NCBI RefSeq assembly: GCF_032062135.1
Contig: NC_092859.1
Coordinates: 106,441,547-106,505,546, forward strand
DNA length: 64,000 bases
Origin: Pyxicephalus adspersus
Lineage: Eukaryota; Chordata; Amphibia; Anura; Pyxicephalidae
Direction of reading: 5' to 3'
The notes beneath the pieces are model-generated. The model made no database searches. It saw only the letters and a program-made list of their open reading frames with translations, and was not told the DNA's origin. A program made the position numbers and the translations under genes. This document shows positions 48,241 through 61,603 of this stretch, piece by piece (within the stretch, counting starts at the first letter, position 1; each line of letters begins with the position of its first letter).

Positions 48241-50818
48241 CTAGGCCGTTATGGTAAGACATTCAGGGTCAGTTCCAACTGGGAAATTAGCAACATGGCA
48301 ATTGTGGACAGTACAACACTTTTAATTTGTGTTTACTTTCTCTTAATATTACTTTGCCTAGATACTTGTGGGGAGAGATTACATTTTTAAGGGTATTACA
48401 AGGCTGTTTTTGGCTCACGTATCATATAACTAGTGTTCCTGTTAAGATTCAGGACAACATTCCTGATTTTGTTCAGTTTTGTTTTTTTATCTAAATTTTT
48501 TTTAGTGCACACCACAACAAAAAGTTAAGGTTAGACTATGAAAATAAAGGCTTTTACTACACTATCTACTTGCCTGCATATCTGCCTACAGATGAGCTTT
48601 ACATTAAATATGGTATCTAATGGACAAAGCTTATTTTCTAGCATTTGCAAAGTGTTAATGGTGCAAGACTTTTGTTTTAGTGCAATGTATTGTGCAAACT
48701 AGTAAATATCAGCAAAAAAGTTGTAGTTGTAATTCAGTTATTCGAAAAAAGGTAAACTTCTTTATATTACAAGATCAACATTAGACAAGAAAATATGCTG
48801 GAAATAAGCTAACATATTCAGAATGTTGGGAAACATCAAAAAACTGGTTAAAGATTTGGACAAGAAATGTCTACACTTAAACACTCCTTTTCACAATCCG
48901 ATTTAAAAGGTAAAAAAGGAAAAAAAAGTTCTTGAACAGCTACAGTAACAAGTAAACTGCAATGTAAAAGATAGAATTTTAATAGGAAAAGAAGATGCAG
49001 AAAGAATTGGTCTAATTCCCCTATGATTCAGTTTGAGCAATCCATGTATTTTCCAGGAAGATAGCGGTGTATGGTTTATCAAAGTTGGAGTGGCACAATC
49101 TCTTGAATCTGCCTTATGCAAAGGTTTATAATAATGTAATGACAATTCATGATTACTTTTGGGACGTAAAATCAGCAAAACAGGGTTTAGAATAACAATG
49201 ATACTGATCAGTTTCCTTTACCATGGGAATAAAATAACTTCAGTTTAAATGCATTGCTAGCTTAACTGTATAGGGAAAGATCAAATGGAGTCTGAGGTTT
49301 TAGAGCAGACAGGAAAGTCAGCAGACCAGTGGGACAAGTGGTTCCTATTTATTGTACAAAAATTGTGTTTACATATTCTTTTAAGACTTCAAAGACTGTT
49401 ATCAAAAAAACAAATCGTATTCTCATAGGCCATAGACACATGAGAGTGTAAAATTAAGCAAGCAAGCAAAATTCTTAAACATATGTTGGCTTTTTAGAGA
49501 TTAGGGAATTAATTTGTGCAAACCAGGACTCAATTAACATAAACTCGATCATCATTTTCATGACCTTTTGGACAGTTTGAGTCATTTTTTTGTGCTTATT
49601 GAATTTCCTTTCAATCCTACCTGTGATCAACTGATCATCACTACTCCAAGGGCTAGCATTCAGGATATGTCAGCAGGCACAGCCCCAATTGTTCTTTGCT
49701 AAAATTACAGGCTATGGTCTGTTTTTTGCCCAAAGATTTTAGGTAGCTAACAGCCTATTTAGATTGGATTGTTTATTAAATACATTTTTGCATACAGTAA
49801 AAATTTGGTTACCACATTACTTTAATACTGTTTTTATACATTCAAAAACAAAGTGAGAAATGTAAAGACTTCTTGTAAGTCCTTTAGTATACTCTAAATT
49901 ATTGTCTCCCTCTTTTCTGAAGATTATGTTAGAATTTGTTACTTACAGATTTTCTATAATACTTTATTTATACATGGAAACAAAGGCACATGAAAAATGG
50001 GTTAAATGTAAGAAACCTGGCAAAGCACACAAATGTTATCCGATACATTCTCGGCACTAGTTTGTATTATTATTTATGAATAAACTTGAATTATGGTATG
50101 ATTTAACTGCATTGGTAAACTACCACATCATGTCTTACTGACCACAACATCCAATTTATGCCAACCAACCACTACAGATATATTTATTTATGTATGAAGT
50201 CAATTAAAAAAAACAATATTTGTTTTCATACCTAATCTAAAATATATACAACTGGTCCAATATCACAAAAACAAATATAGAAAAATATTTTTTGTTTTAA
50301 TAAATTTTTTACCTGGTCCTAGAATACAATAGAATCATTGATTTTATGTTTTGTTTTTCAGACAACCTGGAGAAAACAAAAGTTAAAAAAAAGTGTTTTT
50401 TGTAATTAAAAATAAATTTCTACCTGATGATAAAAAAATATTATTGTTTTCTCATTACCTTTGATGCTCATTTAACCAGGGCTAACAAATATACAAGTCC
50501 TATGAAACCTGCTAGGTCTTTGTATACCCAATTGCATGTCCTGTTCCTTTCCACCATCTTTTTTTCAGCTGTCCCTTACTGCTTCTCCTGTTGAGGTAGG
50601 TACAAGATCTTGATTAATCACCATAGATGTAGTAGCAGATGTAAAGGCATGAAATTGTGAGAAAGTTTGGCACCAATAGTTCCACAGCCTTTGGGATCTG
50701 TAATGTGTATCCCCAAAAGGTGTGAGTGGAGAAAAGAAACGTCACCTTCCCCTAGGCGAGGAATGAGGAAGTTAAAAGTACCTAAATAATGAGTTAGAAA
50801 TAGAATGAAAAGTTAGTT

Positions 50819-51110
50819 TTAAAGAGGAACTATGCTTAAAAACTGTGAAAAAAAACTTACCTTCAATTACGCAGGGCAATCCTATCCATCTGGGGGTGTC
50901 CCGTATCGGGTCCCACGTCGTCCTGGCATCCGTCTCGGACCTGGTGCTACGGTCGCTGCCATCTTCTCCTCTTCTTCCTGGTTCTTCATCCTACTGTACC
51001 CCCACCCAGGCGCAGGGTGATGAAGGATGAAAAAAAATTTTGCCGAGGCGATTGAGAATTAGGGGGTGGTGCTGCACCCTTTTTTAAAAAATGAAAGGGT
51101 ATTGCACTTT
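50819..51110 (-). repeat. GC-rich interspersed repeat with edge splice donor
   Basis: A block at about 50870-51055 is much richer in GC and CG dinucleotides than its surroundings. On the minus strand it ends AATTGAAG|GTAAGT (donor at 50855-50863) and then turns AT-rich, ending near GTTCCTCTTTAA. The layout copies the GC-rich block plus donor in the 30749-31601 element. TTAA occurs at 50819-50822, but I could not find a matching far end. The short open frames here are shadows. Confidence 0.45.
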
Positions 51111-52089
51111 CTGAGTCTAGGTACGCTTCAAGTAATTTACCCCAATGGTCTCAGTGATACATACATTGATACATTTATATATGTTTGCTTATGAAACACA
51201 AGCTTCTTTGTTTCCCAACACAAAGTAAAGTAAAGGAATTATCACTCTGCAAGGGATAATTTCCTAAATTGGTGAATGTGTGAAAGTTAACTTTACAAAG
51301 AGTCCCCAGTCATGTGCAAGAAAAAGTAGAAACATACTTGCACATGATTGGTTGGCTCATGTCAGAAAAGCTTCACATCATTCACACAATTAGGTGAATT
51401 ATCTCTTGTAGTGCGAATATTCACTTTTCTAAATAAACAGCCTAAAAGTACCGTAAGTAAAACACTCAAAATGTATGAAAGCCCAAAAAATTAGGTAAAT
51501 GTTCAAACTAGAGCAGATATCCAGAGTACTGGATTACAAGGGTGATTTAGCACATCATTTTGAGTATCATTTCAACAGGGGACTTATTTTGTAACTAGAA
51601 AGCATGTGAAGAAGTTGGACACAGAATTTTAGAATAAAGGCAATGCCTAACAGCTGTTCCAGCTGCTGAGTTTGCCATATATTGTACAGCCATGCCTAAA
51701 ATAATGTCAACATCATTTATATGGCTCTTTACCAATCTATTAGAACAAGTTACAGTTAATTATGAGCGTACAATCAAGAATTAGAATAAAAAATGTTTTC
51801 AATTACAATCATTGATATTAATGTGATGTTGTACCGGTAATAATTACAGCTTAATTTTAGAGCTATTAAATTTTCTTTAAAATCTTTTCAAACAGTTTGT
51901 TTCTCATTAGCACATTTTAACTCCTTTGGGCCTTGGGCAAAATTTAGATTATGCCTCCTTAAAACATGTTAGTTTAGTCTGTGTAGCTACTGAAACATTT
52001 ACATACCTTAATACACTCCGTGAATGATATATAATTATTGGCTTTTGACATATTTTCCTTCTTTCAGAAAGTCATATTTACACCACTAA
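51111..52089. other. Gene-free AT-rich DNA
   Basis: Nothing recognised. Confidence 0.5.
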
Positions 52090-53690
52090 AGTTATTATCA
52101 TAAATATATATAGTGCTAGGATATTCTGTGGCACTTTACAATCAGTGAAACATTTAATAAAAATATGCAATTACATGATAAAAAAAGAGTAATACGTATG
52201 ATACAGAATTATACAATGCAATGGGAGGTGTGTGACAAAGTCAATTTTACAACAATACTTTAATACATAAGGAAAGAAGGCCCTGCCCAGGCAAGCTCAC
52301 AATCTAATGGAAGAAGGGGATTCACTAGGCTATTTGCAAATTGGCAGCGAGTAGAAGAGGTAAAGCCAACTGGGTCAATAGCTGGACAAGTGTCATGTCA
52401 AGACACTCTTGCCTGAAGAGGTGAATTTTGAGGTTCTATTTGAAGTTCATGGTGGATGTCAAATACTAACTGGATTGTGGAAGAAAATTCCATAGGAAAG
52501 ATGATTCACTTGTGAAGTCCTGGATGCAGGCATGAGAGGAAGTGAATAGAGTAGATGAGTGGGGACGTTCTTTTCCAAAGTACGAGTTACATTTTGTATC
52601 TATGGATTAGCTCAGCTATGTATTAAGGGGCTGTATTAAAGAAAGCTTTATAGGACAGGGTTAGAAGCTTGAACTGGATCCTTTGTGTGAAGGGCAGCCA
52701 GTGAAGAGAATGACAGCAGCCTTTGAGGAGCGAAAGTAGAATGAGCTAAACTGCAAAGTGTAGGATGGATTGGAGTGATGCCAATAAGCTCCCTGGCAGA
52801 CCACACAGGAAGGTGTTATATAAGTCTAGTCAGGATATGATGAGGGCATGCACTAAATTTTTTTAATGATAGAGAAGAAAGATCTCCAATGTGAGAGATA
52901 TTCTGTAGTGTGAGCTGACATGAGTAGGTCAGTGTGTTATTATAGAGCCAAGGGTTACTACAAGGCAATGCACACGAAATGTAATTGTTATCAGTGTGTC
53001 GCTAACAATAATTTAGGGTAAGTTCAGTCTTGCCTATTATGAATTTAGGGAGCATGCAAACAATTATGGCATTAAGGTAATTGCGGACATAAGATTTCTG
53101 AGAAGATCAAGAATGGAAAGATAGTTTTGGATTTCATCAGCGTATAAGTGGTATTGAATGCCAAATGAACTAATAAACAGACTAAGGCCACAGGTGTGTT
53201 CTCCAAGAGAGGTAAGAGAAGAATCAAGAGAATTCAAGACCCTGCAAGTGGGTGATGAACGGTGTCAAACGTGAAGACAGGTCAGAAGGAATAATTATGG
53301 AGTAGTGGCCTTTTAATTTTCCAGTAATTGGATCATTAGTCATTATTTGTCAGTAGTGAGGGCAGTTTCAGTAAAGCGCTTAGGGCAGCAGCCTGAATGA
53401 AGGGGATGTTAGTGAGAGTTAGTAGAGAGGTAATGAACTCAGTCAACATGTACATATCTTTCAGTTTATACTCTAAGAGGAAGAGAGATACAGACTGACA
53501 GCTAAAAAGAGAAAGAGTTTATTCAGGACTGGTGTATAAGTTCATATTTGAACACAGTTATGCACTCTAAGAAGTTAGAGCAGATGGGGGGAGAAGATAG
53601 TGAAGTGAGCCTCGGTTGGATGGTCAATAAAAAGGAAGGTTGTTCAGGAATGAGGAGTACAGTGAAAAAAAACTAGGCTGTGCATTTAAA
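52090..53690 (-). mobile_element. Decayed L2/CR1-like LINE with reverse transcriptase traces
   Basis: The 3' end lies at the left (TATATATAGTGC and CAAGCTCACAATCTAATGG in plus orientation). On the minus strand QYHLYADE at about 53133-53156 is the RT YADD motif with the second Asp changed to Glu. GHYSIIIPSDLSS at about 53272-53310 is the decayed GHYSLL-x-x-D-L-S segment holding the first catalytic Asp. In an intact RT these lie roughly a hundred residues apart; here about 40 codons separate them, so a block including the GxPQGS region has been lost. The 3' UTR and C-terminal part parallel 41360-42058 only loosely, so this is an older copy or a different subfamily. Confidence 0.65.
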
Positions 53691-53944
53691 CAGTTTCTAG
53701 TATTTATAAAGCTAAAATCAGACCATAAAAGCATAGGCCCACTTCCATCAAGGGTTCCATGGGTAATATTGGTACAGTAGTAAATACAGTGGCTTCCATA
53801 TATTACTTTTAAGCAAGCGTAAGCTTGTTTACTGCAAGGTGAAGAAGGTCACTAGAAATGTGCTCTGCAAGGTAAACTTTCTGAAGGTAAAACTCATATT
53901 TATAACAATACCTTGTAAACCTTTGTATTTATTAAGTATTATAT

Positions 53945-54160
53945 ATTATTATTAACCTCACAATTACATGTATAAAAATTAGAGGTCGCAAAAAAAAGTG
54001 CAAAGACAGGGAAAAAGGAGATGACCCTGTCCAACATAGCTTACAATCTAAGAGTTGGAGAAGAGTAGTACACAATATAGGGACCATATGGAATGGTGGC
54101 TAAGTAGTTTTGGGTTAGGATGCAGCTGAAGATGGGCAAGCAAGATAAAAAGTTAGATTT
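53945..54160 (-). mobile_element. L2-like LINE 3' fragment
   Basis: A TATTATTATT tail, then ACCCTGTCCAACATAGC, TTACAATCTAAGAGTTGG and GGAATGGTGGCTAAGTAG, parallel to 41475-41575. Diverged and 5' truncated. Confidence 0.65.
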
Positions 54161-55604
54161 AAAAGATTGTAATAATATATATGAGTATAAGGACCATATA
54201 ACAACATCAATATCTCCATCATACTTGATTAAGCACATAAAAAACATATATTGAGTGCCAAGGCCTTAGGGAAATTGTACTATAAATAGCTGTTTCATGA
54301 TTTTTCTTTTAGTTTATTCTGTCTGCACAAACCAATTAATCAACTTTCAAACATAATACCCCATCATACGTTTACAGTTCAGTTTTCTAAATTTAGGTCT
54401 AGTGGGGGTCCTTTTATTCCCCTTTCTTTCTGGAATGTAACCAGAAGATGGGAAACACCAGCAACTGACTGCTTTACATATAGAACAACAGGCATTCTCT
54501 GTGATTGAAAGTTCTGTCTGATCACCAGGACATTAACCAGCTGCTTGCTTATCCATTGTTCACCATTTGTTGTCATTCATTATCCACTTGTCATAGCCTT
54601 CATGACCAAACTTGTTGCACTCGGACATATAGCTTTTGATACATTTTAGATTTCTTTTATGTATTTCAGTGTTTTTATGTTTTTATTCAAAACTGTTTTC
54701 TCTGTATATATATTTCTGAGCAGGAGATTCTTTAAACAGACAAGAAAGACATTCATTTCAAGTTGCAGCCTGTATTTGGATAAAACATCCGTAGTTGAAG
54801 TTTCATCTTGGGTGTTCTGTATAGTGCTGTAACGCATCACATTCTTTACACTTAAACTGTGATGAAAAATTGATATCACTGCTTCCCACGATGGTGCTTC
54901 TAATAATACCCACCACACTCCTGCATCAGACTAAAAAGTGTCACAGGCTCGTCTGAATAATCAATGTGTGCTGTATACAAAGCAAGACTCATATGTAATA
55001 TCCTGTCATTTCAGTAAGCGTGGTTTACAATAATATGATGAATATGTACATGCACATATATCTATGTATATGTACATACATACATATATGTATGTATGTA
55101 ATGCACATATATGTATTTAAATATGTATTTAAAGTGTTATTCTTACACATTTATTAAAACAAATTGTGTGCCCCAGATAGTCGATAATCATCCTTAAAGG
55201 GAACATGTCCTGGTCTAATTATGTGAACGGTGTTCTTGCAATTCTTTGCTTTATGTATTATGAACTGTGCACAAAACATTGCAAATCATTGGTAAGAGTG
55301 ATGTGGTGGCTTTATTGCTACTTTATGCTTTTTTTAGGGCTAGTAACACACATCCCAGTCCTTGACTTTTCCCCCAAACTATTCTCTCCTCTTTTAGAAG
55401 TCAGGTAACCTTTTTTTCTTATCCCTGTAACAGTATGAGGGGGTGTTCTGTAGACCACAAAGGTGACCTGAGCATGACTGATAACACTCCTTGGGATTTT
55501 AGTCCAGCACAGGAACTGTGCTGTCAGCTATTTGCAGGTAGTAATAGGCACACTACATTTTGTCAGGATCAGCAGTTGTAACAATCTTCTTTTAATGATA
55601 CAGA

Positions 55605-55608
<4 letters not shown>

Positions 55609-55636
<28 letters not shown>
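55609..55636. repeat. (AT)n microsatellite
   Basis: About 28 bases of alternating AT. Confidence 0.9.
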
Positions 55637-55639
<3 letters not shown>

Positions 55640-57058
55640 GACATTTTTAATCATACAATACAATATATTGTCATATTTTAGGTCTTTCAGAAATTCTGAA
55701 GAGCTGACTCCCAAACCATTACAATCTTGGAATTGTATTTGTCCACTAATTGCTATTCAAAGTGCTAAGTTATTCAAATTAAGAGCTAATGTTTCCTAAT
55801 GTATCCAAGAGGAATGAAGACCTTTAAACAATTGAAAACAGTTCTTATCACTGCTAAATTCAGCTATTTTTAAGTTCATCATCCTGACAGGTTTTCTTCT
55901 GAGTTGGGGCCATTCCCACAAGTGTGGACTAGTGCTGTTGTTTGATCCTATTGACTCATTGTCCTTGTGCCTTGTATTGCGGTACTAAATGTATAACATC
56001 TACAAAGAGTATTGTAAGCCACCGGAGCACAGTTAAAAAAAAGGAAAAGGAAAAAAAACTTAAGTGACCAGATTAAAGAACAAAATCCACACCAATTAAA
56101 AAAGCTGCCTCAGTCCTCTTTCTTGCATGGGTTTTCTTTAGGGCCAATTCTTTCCAGTGTCCATCCTTTATTTAGCTTTAGAGCCTTGGTCTTCAGGAAA
56201 TAACTGATATCTGGCATTTTAAAGAGTGGTAAGCAAAAAGAAGTTTTGAAGAAGGGCTGTTTTTTCCGTTCTAGTTCCTTTATATAATCGATATGCATTT
56301 CCTTACCAGGGGTAATATTTCAAGCAGTGTCATTTGAATTAAATGCATTTTGTTCAGTGGCTCTTTACACTCAGTAGGGTTCTAGAGCTCCTGGCATCCA
56401 TTCTATGATTTACATTAAACATGCAGATTTTTACTTCCTGACCCATTCCTTTGCATTAATCTGTACCATCAGCGCGTTCATACCCATTGTTCTTCAAACA
56501 ACTTTCCACATTCCAATGAATAAACATCACCAAAACAGGTTTTGTGACAGATACCCTGCTGGTTTTGATAGATAGCAGGACTGACAGGACCAAAGCGAGG
56601 AGGTAAATATTGTGGTGATTGTTGGCTGTGTTACTGTGACATTGACGAATCTTTAAAGACTAAAGTCCATTCACACATCCACACATTCAAGAAAGAACAT
56701 GACTGGTAACAACAGAAAAATTAGAGGTGTCAGACCATTTGCTCCAGGGGTAAGATGTTCCATAGGGTGTGAGGGTTTCATGTATTAGTATTATTATTAG
56801 TAGTATTACAAAGTAATACTAATAATAATAATTCATTGGAATGTGGAAAGTTCCATAGGGTTTGAGGGTTTCATGTATCACTTGAATGTTTATTTCTTAG
56901 CTTTCAGATCTCATATTTTGAAACAAATAATGCTTTTTTTCGTGTATAAACATAATGCTATATTTGATCCATTGAAAAAAAATAGTGATGATGGTCTTCT
57001 GATAAAATTGTACAAAAATCTTCAATAAATAGAAATGTAGTTCAATATCTCTCTCTCT

Positions 57059-57063
<5 letters not shown>

Positions 57064-57101
<38 letters not shown>
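57064..57101. repeat. (AT)n microsatellite
   Basis: About 38 bases of alternating AT, preceded by a CTCTCTCTC run. Confidence 0.95.
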
Positions 57102-57106
<5 letters not shown>

Positions 57107-58310
57107 ATTCATTCACATCTAGAATATGTATACCAACCCGTTGACCAGGCAATGCAGCCAACAATAAAAAACAAACATACAATAAAGAAATGTTTCTGCA
57201 TTTTGCCAAACAAACTTTATCCATTTGGGATAATCTGATAAATATAAGATAAATATAAAATATAGTTTTTACATATAATATTGGTTATGCAGTACCACGA
57301 CAGGAAAAAGCATCAAGAATTTGTTAATAGGTTCCACAACACATAGGGCAAAAGGAAAAAACCCAACAGGTTTGCTGCTAAATACTGACTCAATGATTAA
57401 ATTAAATCTAAAACCCACCCTTCCCAATGCAAAAAAGTCGAGGCCATTACTATAGAAAAAAATATGTTAACCTCTCAAAGTGAAAACTAGAGGATAAAAT
57501 AAATCTGTGTGTTAGTTTCAATATTTGATCATTTTTCTGGGACATTTTTTGTGGTGAATTTTAATGTATCATCCGTTATTCAGCCTAAACACAACTTTAA
57601 TTACTATCATTTACTTTGCAAAATGAACACAAACTTTGCTAAATGAAAAGTCTGTACTCTGTGAATAAACCCCCAGGGGCAATTAACATATGCTCTGTGA
57701 TTCTTAAAGGCAATGAGTGAGAAGGGACAAGTATTAGTGACAAGTTGTTGTGTTGACCAGCTGTTTAGCAAATGCACTGTGACTGATGTGAGGAGGAAGA
57801 TGAGTGAGAGCAATTAGCCCCTAGCTCACACTGTCATTGTGATCTGAAGCACTACATCTTAGTAGAGCCGAATGGAATTTCAGTACACTCACCTTCATGA
57901 CTTGCAAGACTTTTATATGGGGTCATTGTCTGATAACACAAACCCTCAAACCCTCTAGGCTGGCTTTAGAAAAGAAGTAGAAGACATGACAGTCAATGGG
58001 AGTAGCTTCCTAAATATTATCAGAAACTAAAAATGGTGCAACATGCAAAACAAGTGTTTGTGCAATGGTACAGTAAGGGCCAAATCTTATATCTGAATAA
58101 GTCCATACTTGTAGATAAAGAACTGATAAGTAATAAATGGTATATGTAGATACACCTAATATCAGAAAAATAGTAAAAAGAGTATTTTGCCTGGGAATGT
58201 TGTGATGGATTGTGCCAGGCACAGGTGCTACAGTTATCATGAAACTGTTAACATTTTGAAGTCACATACAATGATCTCAACAAACTCAAAAGTTTATATC
58301 GTCTTACACA

Positions 58311-58760
58311 TTGTTTATTTTAAATAAAAGAGTGGCTAACAATACTATTTTGTTTGTATTTGGAGAGGAGACCCTTCCCCTCTGCCACAGCATTAAGACT
58401 AAATGGGAAACCCGCAGCCTCCTGGTATACTTATGGCACCTATCCCTGGGGGGTTTGGGCTGTTCCTTCCACGCATGCCCAATTTTAGGCTTTCCTGTAG
58501 TGCAAATAAGTGCCACATGCACAAATGCGTGGTGATACTGGCACATTTTTTTTACTTTTTCTGGAAGCCGCATCACTCAATCTCATGCCTGCACAGTGTG
58601 AGATTGGGTAATGTAGGAAGAGGAACCCAGAAGAAGAAAATGGCGTTGCCTGTTATCCAGTATATGCCAAAACAAAGAGGAAAGATGGTATGGAGCAGGA
58701 CTGACTGGACTAGGATTGCAGAAGGATCAATGACTTTCCACCTATAAAGATGTTTTTTTT
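58311..58760. other. Less AT-rich segment with opposing open frames
   Basis: Frames on both strands (58304-58576 minus; 58311-58747 plus) overlap and share no recognisable domain. The more balanced composition hints at an unknown repeat. TGAGATTGGG near 58598 and CAATCTCATG near 58578 form a small inverted pair. Confidence 0.35.
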
Positions 58761-58963
58761 TTGTTTTTTTTTAATGATAGGATAGCAGAAAAGTATACAA
58801 TGACCCATGATTATCTCCTGTTTGCAAAAATAGGAAGATGAAATCCCAACAGTTAGGGTAGCAATGACAGTTGCAGGCCCCCACCAACTTGGCCATATCT
58901 GTATTGTTTTTACAAGACTAGAAAGATGAGATTGTACCAGTAATCTAGTATTATTATTATTAT

Positions 58964-59083
58964 TCCAAAAACATGCAGTTAGGTTAATTCGTAGGGACAT
59001 AAGATTGTGAGCTCCTTTGAGGGACAGCTAGTGACATGACTATGGACTTTGTACAGCGCTGCGTAATATGTCGGTGCTATATT
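58964..59083 (+). repeat. SINE 3' part, plus orientation
   Basis: CCAAAAACATGCAGTTAGG, GATTGTGAGCTCCTTTGAGG and GACTTTGTACAGCGCTGCG, ending GGTGCTAT(ATT)n. The head is missing. Confidence 0.8.
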
Positions 59084-59372
59084 ATTATTATTACACAGTA
59101 TTTATATAGCATCATCATATTACGCAGCGCTGTACAAAGTCCATAGTCATGACACGAACTGTCCCTCAAAGGGGCTCACAATCTAATGTCCCTACCATAG
59201 TCATATGTCAATAATGTAGTCTAAGGTCAATTTTTTGTGGGAAGCCAATCAACTTAACTGCATGTTTTTGGTATGTGGGAGGAAACCCACGCAAACACGG
59301 GGAGAACCTGCAAACTCGATGCAGATTGTGCCCAGGCCCGGATTGGAACCTGGGACTTAGAGCTGCTATATA
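59084..59372 (-). repeat. SINE, near full length, tail to tail with the previous copy
   Basis: Minus orientation, starting with the (ATT)n tail and ATTACGCAGCGCTGTACAAA, through GGGAGGAAACCCACGC to a B-box-like GGTTCCAATCC (reverse complement at about 59343-59353). The A box region is lost or diverged. Its 3' part is complementary to 58964-59083. Confidence 0.8.
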
Positions 59373-59403
59373 AATACTATAAAACATAAAATTATTCTTA
59401 ATA

Positions 59404-59470
59404 AATTATCATTAAATAAGATTTATATGGCGCCTACATATTATGCAGCGCTGTACATTAAATAGGGATG
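59404..59470 (-). mobile_element. L2-like LINE 3' end fragment
   Basis: AATAAGATTTATATGGCGCC, ATTATGCAGCGCTGTACATT and AAATAGGG in plus orientation: the L2 end as at 41388-41440, not the SINE end, because it continues with ATTAAATAGG. Confidence 0.75.
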
Positions 59471-61477
59471 GGTAGTAACATGGATCACTGAGTTACCTTA
59501 TACCTAATACAAAAACAATTCAACTTTTATTTGCAATAGCAAAATATCAACAAAACCTTAAATGCTCTCTGTAAGCTGTTAACCCCCCAAAATTCTCAAA
59601 AATAATGTTATTCTCAAAATAGTCCTAAACTTTCAGGTGTAAGTGATTCTATGGGTACTAAAAACAGAAAAAAAATACTCTAACTTACAAATATTTTAAA
59701 GAAAGCTAGGAATATTTTTTAATAAATATTAAGAAAAATATTAAATGTGCAAAGTAATATAGTGGTCTTGGCCAACAAAAAAATTACAAAAGAAAATATA
59801 TAAAAAATACTGTATAATGGACAACGTTTTATCCCTTCCCATATAATAGTTCCACATTTCAAATGCTTCCTTGTTCATTTAGACTCAAACAACGTCTTCC
59901 TTGGAATGGATGCAATGAGTACTCACACTGAAATTCCATGCTTAATGGCTTCAGCAACAGCCCCACAGTGTGAGACTCATTTACACCCTGCAGGGGGAGG
60001 ACACACTTTAACCAGCTGAGTTGACACTGCACAGCATTTACAGTCTGTTCACATTACCCTATTCTACCTTAGAACAAAAAAGTACTCTAGAGACATTAGG
60101 TTGTGCTTATTTCCTGACAGACACGATGAGCTCATGCTGCAAGTGAAACAGCTGAAAGTTTATGTTTGAATAAAACCCATGACACTTATACAACACTTTA
60201 CAGCCGTAACAGAAAAGTTAACATAACCTAAATATTAAGCAATTTTGTTTGAAAGTTGTTTTAATCTACGATAGAAATCACAAACATAAAAATGTAAAAT
60301 ATTCTAATGGAAAATCTTTATAGCAGTGTTTAGTGCTGTGTTTTAAATATTTTAAATATTTTTAGGAACATATTTATTTTCTTTGTTTTTAAAGTTTGAA
60401 TTCTGGTCATTGGGAATATATGCCTTTGTCCAATAACAATTTTTTGACCTTTATTAAGTGAAATAGGCATTCTCGAATTGCTGACCTCTTCTGAAAATGA
60501 TAATCCTTTGAATGTCATGCAAAAACTATGGCTTCAGCTCTTTCTAAGAAACTGTCCTATAGCAAATTAGCAGACTGGGATTGTACTAGCTCTTAATTTA
60601 TATTGCAGGTCAGAGATTTAAATATCAGCAATGAAATGAAATATATTTTCTCAGTACATTTTTGTAACAAAGCAACTATATGTAAAATCTTGTCTCCCAT
60701 AAATATGTGTAATGACTTCACTGGGTCCAAAATGTAATAAAAATGGAAAGTTTTTTTTAATAAAACTCCCTATTTGCATGTTGATGGGGGTATATAAGGA
60801 AAATGATAGGCAGATAAAACTTTAGCTTTTTGGCTCCCATACCAGTCCAGACTGTAAGGTTTATTCTTTGGCTATATACTAAGAAACCATCTAATCTCTC
60901 CATTTTAAAAAGAAGGTATCCAGACAAATCTTTTTGCAGTATGCTAAACAGAAGGTCAGATTTGGGCAGGAAACAGCACAGTTTACAGCAACAACCGTAT
61001 AATCTTATTAATTTCCAAATTACCTGTAAATGTATATATTATTTTACATGAATTATAGTGGCTACTATACTCCCCTTGCAATGTAAACAAATAGCTATAT
61101 AGATTTTTGTTCTATCTTTACTCAACAATATACATCTAGAATTTGTTTTTTAACCAAAGATTTCTTTTCTTATCATTGTTAAGATTCATGTATGGCAACA
61201 ACAGTCCTTGCTACCTTGCTGACAATATAATCTTTGCACTGTTGCAGAGATAAAAGCACCACAAGTTTCTTTAACATCCAAAAATTTCTGGTGTGTAAGG
61301 TGGCTGCACTGTGCTTCTATGCGTCATCCGTTACTTAAATCCCTGTATTAAACACTAATATAATGATAGGATTAATAAATGAAATATTTCCTGTTAAACA
61401 TATTTTTTTGCAAGTAAAAATAATTTCCACAATTATTGTGAGAATCCTATGTAATCCCAGAGGTCTGCGTTTTGTCA
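59471..61477. other. Gene-free AT-rich DNA
   Basis: Nothing recognised. Confidence 0.5.
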
Positions 61478-61603
61478 ACCATAGAGTAGGTTAATTGGCG
61501 TTCCTATAAAATTGGCCTAAGGTTATGGTAATGACATTAGGCCTGACTATGGTGGGCTCATTGAGAGCCCCCTTGAGAGACAGGCTATACCACGACTCTG
61601 TGT
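61478..61603 (+). repeat. SINE 3' fragment, old copy
   Basis: GGTTAATTGGCG, AATTGGCCTAAGGTTATGG, GACTATGGTGGG and GAGCCCCCTTGAGAGACAG follow the central-to-3' order of the SINE with many differences. Confidence 0.55.

Larger units (their letters stand above)
46345..50817. other. Gene-free DNA
   Basis: Contains an A26 run at about 47761-47786 and a pyrimidine-rich tract at 48044-48240, which explains a 118-codon open frame rich in Pro/Ser/Leu at 47888-48244. No exon recognised. Confidence 0.45.
54161..58310. other. Gene-free AT-rich DNA
   Basis: Simple sequence includes mixed ATGT/ATAC repeats at 55050-55130, (AT)n at 55609-55636 and 57064-57101, and TTA/TAA units at 56789-56830. GTTCCATAGGGT-GAGGGTTTCATGTAT occurs twice, at about 56757-56786 and 56849-56878, a short direct repeat. 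No exon recognised. Confidence 0.45.

Noticed and set aside
47888..48244. A 118-codon open frame on the plus strand
   Set aside because: It crosses a pyrimidine-rich low-complexity tract; its Pro/Ser/Leu/His-rich second half is a composition artefact and no domain or splice sites support it.
54646..54918. A 90-codon minus-strand frame
   Set aside because: No recognisable domain, no splice support, and a length expected for random frames in a window of this size.
58304..58747. Open frames of 74-114 codons on both strands
   Set aside because: They are mutually overlapping, with no recognisable domain and no conserved phrase; the segment is only less AT-rich than average.
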